DNA of 64,000 bases, from assembly GCF_002797575.1 (NCBI RefSeq), contig NZ_PGTX01000001.1, positions 1 through 64,000 on the forward strand. The letters are read 5' to 3'. Below, piece after piece: positions 43,960 to 54,366 of this stretch (position 1 is its first letter; every line of letters starts with the position of its first letter). The DNA comes from Polynucleobacter brandtiae. GTDB taxonomy: Bacteria; Pseudomonadota; Gammaproteobacteria; Burkholderiales; Burkholderiaceae. A program made the position numbers and the translations under genes. Under the pieces are notes generated by a model. The model made no database searches, had not been told where the DNA came from, and saw nothing but the letters and a program-made list of their open reading frames with translations.

Positions 43960-46818
43960 ATGATGCAGGATCAAAGAGATAGTTCCTATCTCTTCGGCGG
44001 AAACGCACCCTACGTAGAGGAACTCTACGAATCCTACTTGCACGATCCTGCTTCGGTGGCAGATCACTGGCGAGACTATTTTGATAATGTGAAGCAGGTT
44101 CCAGCGGCTGATGGCTCGTCTAGGGTGGATATTGCCCACGCGCCTATCGTCGCCTCTTTTGCTGAGCGAGCCAAGCAAGGACCTATAAGAACAGTTTCAG
44201 CAGATTCCGCAGATTCAGAAATGGGTCGTAAGCGAGTTGCAGTTCAGCAGCTCATTGCCGCTTATCGCAACGTTGGTAATCGTTGGGCTGACATTGATCC
44301 CTTGAAGCGCCAAGAGCGCCCAGACATTCCTGAGCTGGATCCTGCTTTTTATGGCTTTACTGATGGCGATATGGATATCGTCTTTAATACCAGCAACACT
44401 TTTTTTGGCAAGAATCAAATGTCCTTGCGGGATCTACTGCAAGCCTTGCGAGAAACGTACTGCGGCACCTTGGGTGCAGAGTACATGTTTATTGCCGACC
44501 AGAAGATCAAAAAATGGTGGCAAGAAAAATTAGAATCTATTCGCTCAACAGGGCACTTTAATGTTGAGCAAAAGCGCGTCATTCTCGATCGTGTTACTGC
44601 TGCTGAAGGCTTAGAGCGTTACTTGCAAGCAAAGTATGTTGGCCAGAAACGATTTTCTTTGGAGGGTGGTGAGAGTTTCATTGCCTGTATGGATGAGTTA
44701 ATTAGTGAAGCAGCTGCAAAGGGCGTGCAGGAGATTGTTATTGGCATGGCACACCGTGGCCGCCTTAACGTGCTTGTAAATACCCTGGGCAAAATGCCGA
44801 CGGATTTATTTGCAGAGTTTGAGCATAAGGGCCCAGAAACACTGCCTGCTGGTGATGTGAAATACCACCAAGGTTTTTCAAGTGACATCTCGACAGCAGC
44901 GGGCCCAGTGCATCTGTCATTGGCTTTTAATCCATCGCATTTAGAAATCGTAAACCCAGTAGTTGAGGGATCTGCGCGAGCCCGTATGGAGCGTCGCGGC
45001 GATCTACTGGGTGAGCATGTCTTGCCAGTATTGGTGCATGGTGATGCCGCAATTGCTGGGCAGGGCGTCATGCAGGAAACGCTGATGATGGCCGAGGTGC
45101 GGGGTTACTCCACTGGCGGCACTATCCATATAGTGATTAATAACCAAATTGGCTTTACAACCTCCGATCCGCGCGATTTACGCTCTAGCCTTTATTGCAC
45201 TGATATCATGAAAGTGATTGATGCGCCGGTATTGCATGTCAACGGCGATGATCCTGAGGCGGTGGTATTGGCAACTAAACTAGCGGTCGAGTTCCGCAGT
45301 CAATTTCATAAAGATGTGGCGATTGACATTGTGTGCTTCAGAAAGCTGGGGCATAACGAGCAAGATACCCCTGCGATGACTCAGCCATTGATGTACAAAA
45401 TCATCGCCGCCCATCCAGGTACTCGCAAACTCTATGCCGATAAGTTAGAGGCTCAAGGTGTACTGCCTGCAGGTACTGGCGATTTGATGGTCAAGGAATA
45501 TCGCGCAGCAATGGATGCCGGTAAACAAACCTCAGACCCAGTATTGAGTAACTTCAAAGGAAAGTTTGCGATTGATTGGTCCCCATTTTTAAATAAAAAG
45601 TGGACTGACGAGGCCGATACTGCCATTCCGCTAACAGAGTGGAAGCGATTGGCCGAGAGAGTGACCTCAGTTCGCGAAGGATTTAAAGTACACCCATTGG
45701 TTGAGAAGGTGTTGAAAGACCGCTCCGCCATGGGAAGGGGCGAGGCCAATATCGATTGGGGTATGGGAGAGCACATGGCTTTCGCGTCCTTGGTGGCTAG
45801 TGGTTACCCAGTACGCCTATCTGGTGAAGATAGTGGTCGCGGAACTTTTACCCATCGGCATGCTGTTTTGCACAACCAGAATCGAGAAAAGTGGGATTCT
45901 GGTATCTATATTCCTCTGCGCCATATAGCAAAGGATCAGGCGCCATTTGTGGTGATTGACTCGATTCTGTCAGAGGAGGCGGTACTCGGCTTTGAATATG
46001 GGTACGCAGCTGCAGAGCCAAACACACTAACTATTTGGGAAGCGCAGTTTGGTGATTTCGCAAACGGTGCCCAAGTAGTTATTGATCAATTTATTGCCTC
46101 TGGTGAAGTGAAGTGGGGCCGTGCAAATGGTCTAGTGATGATGTTACCTCACGGTTATGAGGGGCAAGGCCCAGAGCATTCCTCCGCGCGCTTGGAGCGT
46201 TTTATGCAGTTGTGTGCTGATACAAACATGCAAGTGATTCAGCCAACAACTGCGGCACAGATTTTCCATGTGCTGCGACGTCAGATGATTCGTCAATTTC
46301 GCAAGCCATTGATTTTGATGACACCAAAATCGTTGCTTCGTAATAAGGAAGCGGCATCACCGTTAATTGAATTTACCAAGGGTGGCTTTCAAACGATTCT
46401 GCCTGAACGAGATGCTGCAATTGATGCCAAAGAAGTTACGCGCTTAATTATGTGTTCGGGTAAGGTTTTCTACGATCTAGCTAAAGCACGTGTAGAGAAA
46501 AAACAAAACGAAGTTGCGATTATTCGTCTGGAGCAGTTATATCCATTCCCTCACAAAGCCTTAGCAGCGGAGATGAAGAAGTATCCAAAACTAGCGGAAG
46601 TAGTGTGGTGTCAGGATGAGCCGCAAAACCAAGGTGCCTGGTTCTTCGTTCAGCATAATATTTTAGAGAATATGTCTGAAGGAATGAAGATGGCTTATGC
46701 GGGTCGTCCTGCATCTGCTTCTCCTGCATGCGGATATGCTCACCTTCACCAAGAACAACAAAAGTCACTTCTTACAGCAGCATTTGCAAAACTTAAGGGT
46801 TATGTCATTACGAAGTAA
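43960..46818 (+). CDS. odhA: 2-oxoglutarate dehydrogenase E1 component
   Basis: About 952 residues (SucA). The N-terminal segment MMQDQRDSSYLFGGNAPYV fits the betaproteobacterial family, so I start at the ATG at 43960, 8 bases after AAAGG. A GTG at 43951 is also in frame. The thiamine-diphosphate binding regions (GMAHRGRLNVLVNTLGK, FNPSHLEIVNPVVEG, NGDDPEAVVLATKLAVEFR) and the transketolase-like C-terminal half are intact. It decarboxylates 2-oxoglutarate in the TCA cycle, forming the complex with OdhB and LpdA encoded next. Confidence 0.96.
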   Translation: MMQDQRDSSYLFGGNAPYVEELYESYLHDPASVADHWRDYFDNVKQVPAADGSSRVDIAHAPIVASFAERAKQGPIRTVSADSADSEMGRKRVAVQQLIAAYRNVGNRWADIDPLKRQERPDIPELDPAFYGFTDGDMDIVFNTSNTFFGKNQMSLRDLLQALRETYCGTLGAEYMFIADQKIKKWWQEKLESIRSTGHFNVEQKRVILDRVTAAEGLERYLQAKYVGQKRFSLEGGESFIACMDELISEAAAKGVQEIVIGMAHRGRLNVLVNTLGKMPTDLFAEFEHKGPETLPAGDVKYHQGFSSDISTAAGPVHLSLAFNPSHLEIVNPVVEGSARARMERRGDLLGEHVLPVLVHGDAAIAGQGVMQETLMMAEVRGYSTGGTIHIVINNQIGFTTSDPRDLRSSLYCTDIMKVIDAPVLHVNGDDPEAVVLATKLAVEFRSQFHKDVAIDIVCFRKLGHNEQDTPAMTQPLMYKIIAAHPGTRKLYADKLEAQGVLPAGTGDLMVKEYRAAMDAGKQTSDPVLSNFKGKFAIDWSPFLNKKWTDEADTAIPLTEWKRLAERVTSVREGFKVHPLVEKVLKDRSAMGRGEANIDWGMGEHMAFASLVASGYPVRLSGEDSGRGTFTHRHAVLHNQNREKWDSGIYIPLRHIAKDQAPFVVIDSILSEEAVLGFEYGYAAAEPNTLTIWEAQFGDFANGAQVVIDQFIASGEVKWGRANGLVMMLPHGYEGQGPEHSSARLERFMQLCADTNMQVIQPTTAAQIFHVLRRQMIRQFRKPLILMTPKSLLRNKEAASPLIEFTKGGFQTILPERDAAIDAKEVTRLIMCSGKVFYDLAKARVEKKQNEVAIIRLEQLYPFPHKALAAEMKKYPKLAEVVWCQDEPQNQGAWFFVQHNILENMSEGMKMAYAGRPASASPACGYAHLHQEQQKSLLTAAFAKLKGYVITK

Positions 46819-46860
46819 TCGTAGACATCATCCATCACAAAACATTTAATAGGATTCCTC

Positions 46861-48075
46861 ATGGCCATTTTCGAAGTTAAAGTTCCCCAACTCTCTGAGT
46901 CCGTAGCAGAAGCTACTTTGTTGCAATGGAAAAAGAAAGTAGGCGATGCTGTTAGTCAAGATGAGATCTTGATTGAAATTGAAACTGATAAGGTGGTTAT
47001 GGAAGTTCCTGCTCCGTCCGCTGGTGTGATCACTGAGATTCTGATGGGTGATGGTGACACTGTTATTGCTGAGCAATTAATTGCAAAGATCGACAGTACT
47101 GCAGTAGCCTCAGCTGCTCCAGCAGCAGCTTCCACCGCGCCTACAGCAAAAGCAGCGCCAGCTCCAGCTCCAGCTGCAGCCGTTGCTCCCGCTGCTAAAG
47201 TAGCCGCACCTGCTGCCCCTTCAGCTGCCAAGTTAATGGCAGAAAGTAATGTCAGCGCTGCCCAAGTTGCAGGCACTGGCCGGGATGGTCGGATTACCAA
47301 AGGGGATGTAATTAGTGCAGTAGCCGGCGGCACAAAATCAGCAGCATTACCCATGGCTGCATTGCCATTGGGCGACCGCCCAGAAGAGCGTGTACCCATG
47401 AGTCGTTTGCGCGCTCGTATTGCTGAACGTTTGTTAGAGTCCCAGGCAAACAACGCCATCTTGACCACATTTAATGAGGTTAACATGGCCCCTGTTATTG
47501 CAATGCGCAATAAGTACAAAGATCAATTTGAAAAAGTGCATGGCGTGAAGTTGGGCTTTATGTCCTTTTTTGTGAAGGCAGCCACGCACGCATTAAAGAA
47601 GTTCCCACTACTGAATGCCTCAGTCGATGGTAACGATATCGTGTACCACGGTTATTTTGATATTGGTATCGCAGTAAGTTCACCGCGCGGTTTAGTAGTC
47701 CCCATTTTGCGTGACGTTGATCAAATGAACCTAGCAGACATTGAGAAAAAAATTGCCGAGTACGGCGCAAAAGCACGTGATGGTAAGTTGTCTATCGAAG
47801 ACTTAACCGGTGGTACCTTCTCAATTTCTAATGGCGGTGTATTTGGCTCAATGCTGTCTACGCCTATTATTAATCCACCGCAATCCGCTATTTTGGGCAT
47901 TCATGCGACCAAAGAGCGTGCCGTAGTTGAGAATGGGCAGATTGTGATTCGCCCAATTAATTATTTGGCTTTGTCTTATGACCATCGCATTATTGATGGT
48001 CGTGAAGCGGTGCTGGGTTTAGTTGCAATGAAGGATGCTTTAGAAGATCCTTCACGCCTCTTGCTTGACTTGTAA
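46861..48075 (+). CDS. odhB: Dihydrolipoamide succinyltransferase E2
   Basis: The 404-residue E2 has one lipoyl domain (lipoylated K44 in [10 protein letters not shown]), an Ala/Pro-rich flexible linker (about 80-120), a peripheral-subunit-binding domain ([30 protein letters not shown]), and the catalytic domain with the HRIIDGR motif near the C-terminus. The linker is low-complexity in DNA too. It is 42 bases after odhA. Confidence 0.96.
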   Translation: MAIFEVKVPQLSESVAEATLLQWKKKVGDAVSQDEILIEIETDKVVMEVPAPSAGVITEILMGDGDTVIAEQLIAKIDSTAVASAAPAAASTAPTAKAAPAPAPAAAVAPAAKVAAPAAPSAAKLMAESNVSAAQVAGTGRDGRITKGDVISAVAGGTKSAALPMAALPLGDRPEERVPMSRLRARIAERLLESQANNAILTTFNEVNMAPVIAMRNKYKDQFEKVHGVKLGFMSFFVKAATHALKKFPLLNASVDGNDIVYHGYFDIGIAVSSPRGLVVPILRDVDQMNLADIEKKIAEYGAKARDGKLSIEDLTGGTFSISNGGVFGSMLSTPIINPPQSAILGIHATKERAVVENGQIVIRPINYLALSYDHRIIDGREAVLGLVAMKDALEDPSRLLLDL

Positions 48076-48087
48076 GAAGGAAAAATC

Positions 48088-49524
48088 ATGAGTCAATCAT
48101 TTGATGTTTTAGTTATTGGTGGTGGTCCTGGCGGCTACATTGCTGCTATCCGTGCAGCTCAGTTGGGTTTTAAGGTAGCCTGTGCAGAATCCAATGCCTA
48201 CGATGATCCAAAGGGCGATGTACGCCTGGGCGGCACTTGCTTAAACGTTGGCTGCATTCCTTCTAAAGCCTTGCTCGCCTCATCTGAAGAGTTTGAAAAA
48301 ATTAGTCACCATGTAGCTGATCATGGCATTACTGTTGGCTCTGTTAAGTTAGATTCAAACAAAATGATTGCGCGTAAAGATGCAATTGTGAGCAAGATGA
48401 CAGCTGGTATTCAGTTTTTATTTCGCAAAAATAAAATTACCCTCCTCAAAGGGCACGCTTCATTTCTTCCTAAGAGTGTTGATGGTTATCAGGTGCAGAT
48501 TGATGGTAAAGAGCAGTCGGTAGTCATCGCTAAAAATGTCATTATTGCCACCGGATCAAAGGCGCGCCATTTGCCTAATATTCCTGTGGATAACGTCCTC
48601 ATCAGCGATAACGAAGGCGGATTAAAATTTGATTCGATTCCAAAAAAATTAGGCGTGATTGGTGCCGGTGTCATTGGTCTTGAGCTTGGCTCAGTATGGC
48701 GACGCGTAGGTTCAGAAGTTACTATTCTGGAGGGTTTACCAACATTTTTGGGCGCCGTTGATCAAGGCGTTGCCAAAGAAGCGCTCAAGCTGTTTACCAA
48801 GCAAGGTTTAAATATCAACTTAGGCGTTAAGATCGGCGAAGTCAAGGCTGATAAAAAAGGGGTGGTGGTTCACTACACAGATAGTGCTGGTAAAGCTCAG
48901 AAATTAGAGTGTGACCGCTTAATTATTTCAGTTGGTCGTGTGCCCAATACGGATAAGTTAGGTTTAGATCACATTGGTCTGAAGGTAGATGAGCGCGGTT
49001 TTATTCCTGTCGATGATCACACCTGTCAAACCGCGGCGCCTGGTGTGTACGCAGTAGGCGACGTAGTTCGTGGCCCGATGTTGGCACATAAGGCCGAAGA
49101 TGAGGGTGTTTTAGTTGCTGAGGTGATTGCTGGTCAAAAGCCCCATATTGATTACAACTGTATTCCTTGGGTAATTTATACCGATCCAGAAATTGCCTGG
49201 GTAGGGAAAACTGAGCAGCAATTAACCGAGGCCGGCATCGCTTATAAAGCGGGTCAGTTCCCATTTGCTGCGAATGGCCGGGCTTTAGGAATGGATCGCT
49301 CTGATGGCTTTGTCAAAATATTGGCCGATGCCAAAACAGATGAAATCTTAGGGGTACATATTATTGGTGCAAATGCATCTGATTTAATTGCGGAGGCTGC
49401 TGTAGCAATGGAATTTAAGGCTGCTGCTGAAGACATCGCCCGTATTTGTCATCCACATCCGAGCTTGTCGGAAGTGATGCGCGAAGCAGCATTGGCAACG
49501 GACTCACGTGCATTAAATATGTAA
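48088..49524 (+). CDS. lpdA: Dihydrolipoyl dehydrogenase E3
   Basis: The 478-residue flavoenzyme has an FAD motif (VIGGGPGGYIAA at 9-20), the redox disulfide C51/C56 (GGTCLNVGCIPSK), the NAD motif (VIGAGVIGLELGSVW), and the dimer-interface catalytic His-Glu in CHPHPSLSEVMREAA. It re-oxidises the lipoyl groups of OdhB. It is 12 bases after odhB. Confidence 0.97.
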   Translation: MSQSFDVLVIGGGPGGYIAAIRAAQLGFKVACAESNAYDDPKGDVRLGGTCLNVGCIPSKALLASSEEFEKISHHVADHGITVGSVKLDSNKMIARKDAIVSKMTAGIQFLFRKNKITLLKGHASFLPKSVDGYQVQIDGKEQSVVIAKNVIIATGSKARHLPNIPVDNVLISDNEGGLKFDSIPKKLGVIGAGVIGLELGSVWRRVGSEVTILEGLPTFLGAVDQGVAKEALKLFTKQGLNINLGVKIGEVKADKKGVVVHYTDSAGKAQKLECDRLIISVGRVPNTDKLGLDHIGLKVDERGFIPVDDHTCQTAAPGVYAVGDVVRGPMLAHKAEDEGVLVAEVIAGQKPHIDYNCIPWVIYTDPEIAWVGKTEQQLTEAGIAYKAGQFPFAANGRALGMDRSDGFVKILADAKTDEILGVHIIGANASDLIAEAAVAMEFKAAAEDIARICHPHPSLSEVMREAALATDSRALNM

Positions 49525-50628
49525 TTGAAAGCATTAGAGTACTACCATCAAGAATTAATAGCGCGCGGGTATCAAAGCGATCCCGCGCAGCTTGTTGCTA
49601 TTGAGCGCTTACAGCACTGTGAAGATGAGTGGATTGCTTACAAAGAAATTCGTAGCAATAGTTTAAAAAAGAAATTCTTTAAGCCAAGACTTCCCCGCGG
49701 TATTTATTTGTGGGGTGGGGTGGGTCGGGGTAAGTCTTTCCTGATGGATTGTTTTTTTGCCGCCTCTCCTTTAGAAAAGAAGATCCGGATTCACTTTCAT
49801 GAATTCATGCGCGAGGTCCATCGAGAATTGCATGAGTTATCTGGCATGGCTGATCCATTAGATGAACTCTCCAAACGCATTGCTGAGCGTTATCGCCTCA
49901 TTTGTTTTGATGAATTTCACATAAACGATATTGCTGATGCGATGATTTTGTATCGCTTGTTGACGGCACTATTTAAAGATCGTGTTCAATTTGTGATGAC
50001 ATCCAATTACGCACCTAGCCAGCTTTATCCAAATGGCTTGCACCGCGATCGTTTGTTGCCAGCAATTAAATTATTAGAAGAACAGTTGGATGTACTGAAC
50101 GTCGACGCTGGCAGCGACTACCGTAAATTGCAGATGGCCCAAGTGCAAGCTTACCTGACTCCGTTAAATTCAGGAACACATCTGGCGTTAATGCAGATGT
50201 TTCAGCGGCTTATTGGCAATCAGAAAGAGACAAAAAGACCGGTGTTGCGTATTGAGTCTCGAGAACTAAGGCCTCTACATATGGCCGAGGGGGTGGTGTG
50301 GTTTGACTTTCAGACACTCTGTTGTGGTCCCCGCTCTCAAAATGATTATCTAGAGATTGCCAAACTGTTCCATACAGTAATCCTATCTGAAGTGTCCTAT
50401 ATGCCTATGAGTAAGACGAATGAAGCGCGCCGTTTTATATGGTTAATTGATGTCCTGTATGACCATAAGATCAAATTAATCATCTCTGCAGAGGTCCCTG
50501 CGGTCGATTTGTACACTGAAGGCCAAATTATCAGTGAGTTTTCTAGAACCGTGTCTAGGTTGATTGAAATGCAGTCTCGAGATTATTTAGATGCGCCTCG
50601 TCGGGTAATTGACGCCAGCTTGACCTAA
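49525..50628 (+). CDS. zapE: ZapE/AFG1-like ATPase
   Basis: The 367-residue AAA-like P-loop ATPase has Walker A GGVGRGKS at 64-71 and Walker B-like LICFDEFHINDIADAM. ZapE interacts with FtsZ under stress in E. coli. The start is a TTG directly after the lpdA TAA, with a weak ribosome site, suggesting translational coupling. Residency in the odh operon is seen widely in betaproteobacteria. Confidence 0.9.
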   Translation: MKALEYYHQELIARGYQSDPAQLVAIERLQHCEDEWIAYKEIRSNSLKKKFFKPRLPRGIYLWGGVGRGKSFLMDCFFAASPLEKKIRIHFHEFMREVHRELHELSGMADPLDELSKRIAERYRLICFDEFHINDIADAMILYRLLTALFKDRVQFVMTSNYAPSQLYPNGLHRDRLLPAIKLLEEQLDVLNVDAGSDYRKLQMAQVQAYLTPLNSGTHLALMQMFQRLIGNQKETKRPVLRIESRELRPLHMAEGVVWFDFQTLCCGPRSQNDYLEIAKLFHTVILSEVSYMPMSKTNEARRFIWLIDVLYDHKIKLIISAEVPAVDLYTEGQIISEFSRTVSRLIEMQSRDYLDAPRRVIDASLT

Positions 50629-50636
50629 AATAGGAC

Positions 50637-51485
50637 ATGAACTCATTTTCCAGTCTGAACGCTGACTTGCACTGCCACTCTGTGGTGTCAGATGGTACGT
50701 TAACGCCTGAGGCGCTGGCAGAGCGAGCCCATGCCAATGGAGTGCATTTGTGGGCATTAACTGATCACGATGAGCTAGGCGGACAGGAGAGGGCACGCAG
50801 TGCCGCTAGCGTACTGGGCATGCAATATGTTTCGGGCGTGGAGATTTCAGTTAGCTGGATGGGTCAAACAATACATATTGTGGGCCTGGGAATTGATGCA
50901 TTCCATGCTGGTATTTTGGAGGGATTGCGGCGGACGCGGGATGGACGCAGTAATCGAGCCAAGCTGATGGCCGAGCAATTATTGAAAGTGGGCATCCCTG
51001 GAGCTTATGAGGGCGCTCTGGTTTTTGCTGGCAATCATGATCTGATTTCGCGTACTCACTTCGCCCGTTTTTTAGTGGAGCAGGGGGTTTGTCGCAATAC
51101 TGAGCAGGTATTTAAAAACTACCTCATCGATGGCAAGCCCGGCTATGTACCTCATGTTTGGGCAACCTTGGACGATGCTGTTGCTTGGATTACCGAAGCA
51201 GGTGGTGTTGCTGTGATTGCTCACCCCGGCCGCTATAAGTTGAGTGCTATGCAGATGGATGAGCTCTATAAGCACTTTAAGGAAATCGGTGGCCTAGCTA
51301 TTGAAGTTATTACCGGTAGCCACAGTCCAAGTCAATATCAAACCTATGGCAAGATTGCCCAGCACTATGGATTTTTAGCTTCTCGCGGATCCGACTTTCA
51401 TGATCCTAAAGAAAGTTATATTGATCTTGGTACGTTGCCCCATTTGCCCGATCATTTAACGCCGGTATGGTCACTGTTTCATTAA
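50637..51485 (+). CDS. PHP-domain phosphoesterase (RNase AM / TrpH-like)
   Basis: The 282-residue PHP protein carries the metal-binding HSH motif (DLHCHSVVSDGTLTPE at 10-25), the TDHDELGG motif, the GVEISVSW segment, HPGRY near residue 200 and the final SDFHDP. Homologues are 5'-3' exoribonucleases or 3',5'-nucleotide bisphosphate phosphatases. It starts 8 bases after zapE and is probably co-transcribed with it. Confidence 0.9.
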   Translation: MNSFSSLNADLHCHSVVSDGTLTPEALAERAHANGVHLWALTDHDELGGQERARSAASVLGMQYVSGVEISVSWMGQTIHIVGLGIDAFHAGILEGLRRTRDGRSNRAKLMAEQLLKVGIPGAYEGALVFAGNHDLISRTHFARFLVEQGVCRNTEQVFKNYLIDGKPGYVPHVWATLDDAVAWITEAGGVAVIAHPGRYKLSAMQMDELYKHFKEIGGLAIEVITGSHSPSQYQTYGKIAQHYGFLASRGSDFHDPKESYIDLGTLPHLPDHLTPVWSLFH

Positions 51486-51536
51486 GCTCTGATATATTTC
51501 CAAACTTGCCCTTACCCTTAAAGAATAGATATTAAG

Positions 51537-52739
51537 ATGTTTGCTGAACGCGTTCTCTCTGGCATGCGACCTACGGGCCATTTACACTTAGGTCACTACC
51601 ACGGTGTCTTAAAGAACTGGGTGCGACTGCAGTCTGAGTATCCCTGTTTCTTTTTTGTGGCTGACTGGCATGCGCTCACCACTCACTACGAAACCCCTGA
51701 TGTGATTGAGCAATCCGTATGGGATATGGTGATTGACTGGCTTGCTTGTGGTGTGGATCCCAATCAAGCAACTTTATTTATACAAAGTAAGGTACCTGAG
51801 CATTCAGAACTATTTTTGCTTTTGGCGATGGGTACGCCATTAGGTTGGCTTGAGCGTGTGCCGACCTACAAAGATCAAATTGAAAAGCTAAAAGAAAAAG
51901 ACCTGCAAACCTACGGTTTCTTGGGTTACCCCTTGCTGCAGGCCGCTGATATTTTAATTTACCGTGCACAGTTTGTTCCCGTTGGAGAAGATCAAGTGCC
52001 GCACGTAGAGATGACGCGTGAGGTAGCGCGGCGTTTTAACTATCTGTATGGCCGTGAACCTGGCTTTGAGGAAAAGTCGCTTGAGGCGGTAAAAAAATTA
52101 GGCAGTAAGCGTGCAAAAATGTATGCAGAATTGCGGGTGGCATTTCAGGAGCGCGGAGATGATGAGGCTTTAGAACAAGCCAAAGCTTTGCTGCAGGATG
52201 CCCAAAGCCTCTCTATGGCAGATCGCGAAAGATTGTTTGGTTTCTTGGAGGGTGCTCGAAAGATCATTCTTCCTGAGCCGCAAGCCTTACTTACTTCAGC
52301 TTCGCGGATGCCTGGTATTGACGGTCAAAAAATGTCTAAGTCGTATGGCAATACGATTGATATTCGTGAAAAGCCAGAAGAAGTGACTCGCTCTATTCGA
52401 ACGATGCCTACTGATCCAGCCCGCGTGCGTAGAACTGATCCAGGAGATCCGGCACGGTGCCCTGTATGGCAATTGCATACGGTCTACTCCGACGAAGATA
52501 CGAAAGCTTGGGTGCAAAAAGAATGTCAGTCAGCTGGTATTGGTTGCCTAGAGTGTAAGCAACCCGTGATTGACGCTATTCTGGCTGAGCAGCAACCGAT
52601 GTTTGAGCGTGCGCAGATGTATTTGGATGATCCAAGCTTGTTGCGTTCCATCATTGCTGATGGTAGCGATAAGGCACGCAAGGTTGCCCAAGAAACTATG
52701 CGCGAGGTCCGTGAGTCGATGGGCCTAGCTTACGATTGA
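51537..52739 (+). CDS. trpS: Tryptophanyl-tRNA synthetase
   Basis: The 400-residue class-I synthetase has the HIGH-type motif TGHLHLGHY at 13-21 and KMSKSYGN near 264. At 400 residues it is longer than the common ~335-residue form. Much of the difference is an insertion of about 50-60 residues between EARRFNYLYG-like sequence and the KMSKS loop (AELRVAFQERGDDEALEQAKALL...), a type seen in betaproteobacteria. Confidence 0.95.
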   Translation: MFAERVLSGMRPTGHLHLGHYHGVLKNWVRLQSEYPCFFFVADWHALTTHYETPDVIEQSVWDMVIDWLACGVDPNQATLFIQSKVPEHSELFLLLAMGTPLGWLERVPTYKDQIEKLKEKDLQTYGFLGYPLLQAADILIYRAQFVPVGEDQVPHVEMTREVARRFNYLYGREPGFEEKSLEAVKKLGSKRAKMYAELRVAFQERGDDEALEQAKALLQDAQSLSMADRERLFGFLEGARKIILPEPQALLTSASRMPGIDGQKMSKSYGNTIDIREKPEEVTRSIRTMPTDPARVRRTDPGDPARCPVWQLHTVYSDEDTKAWVQKECQSAGIGCLECKQPVIDAILAEQQPMFERAQMYLDDPSLLRSIIADGSDKARKVAQETMREVRESMGLAYD

Positions 52740-52743
52740 GTGG

Positions 52744-53295
52744 GTGTTACAGGCTCCTCTGATGCATGACGTAATCCTGGATTCATCCGCATGGGTAAGA
52801 CGTTATGCGCCCCTGATTTCTGATTCAGGGGCGGTGTTGGATTTGGCTTGCGGGTCTGGTCGCCATAGTGGTTTGTTGGCCTCTATGGGGCACTCCGTTT
52901 TGGCGGTGGATCAAAATATCCCTTCAGCAGATATATTTAACACCTCCTTCATTGAATTCTTAAAGATGGATTTAGAAGGGGAGATCTGGCCTTTAGAGGG
53001 GCGGATGTTTTCCGCTATCGTGGTTACTAATTACCTTTACCGTCCCTATTTAAATAGATTACCGCAGATGCTTCTTGATGGGGGTATTCTGATCTACGAA
53101 ACCTTTGCCCAGGGTAATGCCCAATTTGGCAAGCCATCTAACCCTGATTTTCTTTTAAATCCTGGTGAATTGCTGGTTCTTGCCGCCCAACATGACCTAA
53201 GGGTACTCGGCTATGAGGATATTCGTCTTGAAGAGCCTAAACCAGCCATGGTTCAGCGTATCTGTGCTGTAAAAGGGCAGCTGAAGGGCAACTGA
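52744..53295 (+). CDS. Class I SAM-dependent methyltransferase
   Basis: The 183-residue protein has motif I VLDLACGSGRHSGLLASMGHSVLAVD (about 31-56) and later FSAIVVTNYLYRP. It resembles small TehB/tellurite-type methyltransferases, but the substrate is not known. The start is a GTG 4 bases after the trpS stop codon. The family call is firm and the function open. Confidence 0.82.
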   Translation: MLQAPLMHDVILDSSAWVRRYAPLISDSGAVLDLACGSGRHSGLLASMGHSVLAVDQNIPSADIFNTSFIEFLKMDLEGEIWPLEGRMFSAIVVTNYLYRPYLNRLPQMLLDGGILIYETFAQGNAQFGKPSNPDFLLNPGELLVLAAQHDLRVLGYEDIRLEEPKPAMVQRICAVKGQLKGN

Positions 53296-53377
53296 AGGGT
53301 AGCCAAAGCCTAGTTAAAGCCTAGTTGCGGTCAAGTTAGGGGATTATCAAAACAATAGTAAAAAGGGCGCATTCCGT

Positions 53378-53408
53378 TACAATTTCAAGGTAGTGCAGTC
53401 AATGCACT
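53378..53408 (+). promoter_or_regulatory. Possible dapA promoter and hairpin
   Basis: A TACAAT -10-like box at 53378-53383 is followed by the hairpin AGTGCA-GTCAA-TGCACT at 53392-53408, about 30 bases before the start of dapA. The gap from 53296 also holds a direct repeat AAAGCCTAGTT. No good -35 is visible. Confidence 0.35.
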
Positions 53409-53439
53409 GAGATCCAACTAACGCACAATTGGTAACCAC

Positions 53440-54366
53440 TTGGTGACAAATACAACACAAGCTCAAGGTAGTAAAAAGCCCATCGCTGGAAGCATGCCTG
53501 CGATAGTGACTCCAATGCATGAGGATGGCAGCCTAGATTTTCCCGCCCTACGTTCTTTATTGGACTGGCATGTTGCAGAGGGCTCTGATGGCATTGTGAT
53601 TGTAGGTACTAGCGGTGAATCCCCAACAGTGTCGGTTGATGAGCATTGTGAATTAATTCAGGTCACAGTCGAGCACATCGCAGGGCGTATTCCTGTTATT
53701 GCGGGCACGGGCGGAAACTCAACTGCTGAGGCTATTGCACTGACGCAATTTGCAAAGTCAGTCGGAGCAGATGCCAGCTTGCAGGTAGTTCCTTATTACA
53801 ACAAGCCAACGCAAGAGGGTATGTATGCCCACTTCAAAAAAATTGCTGAAGCGGTCGATCTTCCGGTGATGCTGTACAACGTGCCCGGCAGAACCGTAGC
53901 CGACTTAGCTGGTGAGACTACAGTCCGCTTAGCGGGAGTCCCTGGGATTATTGGTATTAAAGATGCCACCGGCAGTATGGAGCGAGGCACCCTTTTGCTA
54001 GCGGATTTAAAACGGGCTGGTCATGAAGATTTTGCTGTATTTTCGGGTGACGATTTGAGTGCTGCCATGTTGATGCTGATGGGCGGTAAAGGCAATATTT
54101 CGGTGACTGCCAATATTGCTCCGCGCCTCATGCATGAATTATGTTGTGCTGCGATGTCAGATGACGTCATCAAAACACGCGCTATTCAATACCAATTACT
54201 GGACGTTCATAGAGCCATGTTCACTGAAGCAAACCCAATTCCCGTCAAATGGGCACTCCATGAAATGGGTAAGATCACTTCAGGTATTCGTTTACCCTTA
54301 ACCCCTTTAAGCGTTTCCTTGCGTGAACCTTTAAAGATTGCAATGAAACAGGCCGGCTTACTATGA
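53440..54366 (+). CDS. dapA: 4-hydroxy-tetrahydrodipicolinate synthase
   Basis: The 308-residue TIM-barrel aldolase family protein has the [14 protein letters not shown] signature, [14 protein letters not shown] (Tyr of the catalytic triad) and the Schiff-base Lys in [15 protein letters not shown]. It condenses pyruvate and aspartate semialdehyde in lysine synthesis. The start is TTG at 53440 or GTG at 53443, both non-ATG. Its stop overlaps the bamC ATG (ATGA at 54363-54366). Confidence 0.94.
   Translation: MVTNTTQAQGSKKPIAGSMPAIVTPMHEDGSLDFPALRSLLDWHVAEGSDGIVIVGTSGESPTVSVDEHCELIQVTVEHIAGRIPVIAGTGGNSTAEAIALTQFAKSVGADASLQVVPYYNKPTQEGMYAHFKKIAEAVDLPVMLYNVPGRTVADLAGETTVRLAGVPGIIGIKDATGSMERGTLLLADLKRAGHEDFAVFSGDDLSAAMLMLMGGKGNISVTANIAPRLMHELCCAAMSDDVIKTRAIQYQLLDVHRAMFTEANPIPVKWALHEMGKITSGIRLPLTPLSVSLREPLKIAMKQAGLL

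Noticed and set aside
46956-47519. 187-codon minus-strand Ala-rich frame inside odhB
   Set aside because: It is antisense to the lipoyl domain and the Ala/Pro linker of OdhB and is open only because of the low-complexity sequence.
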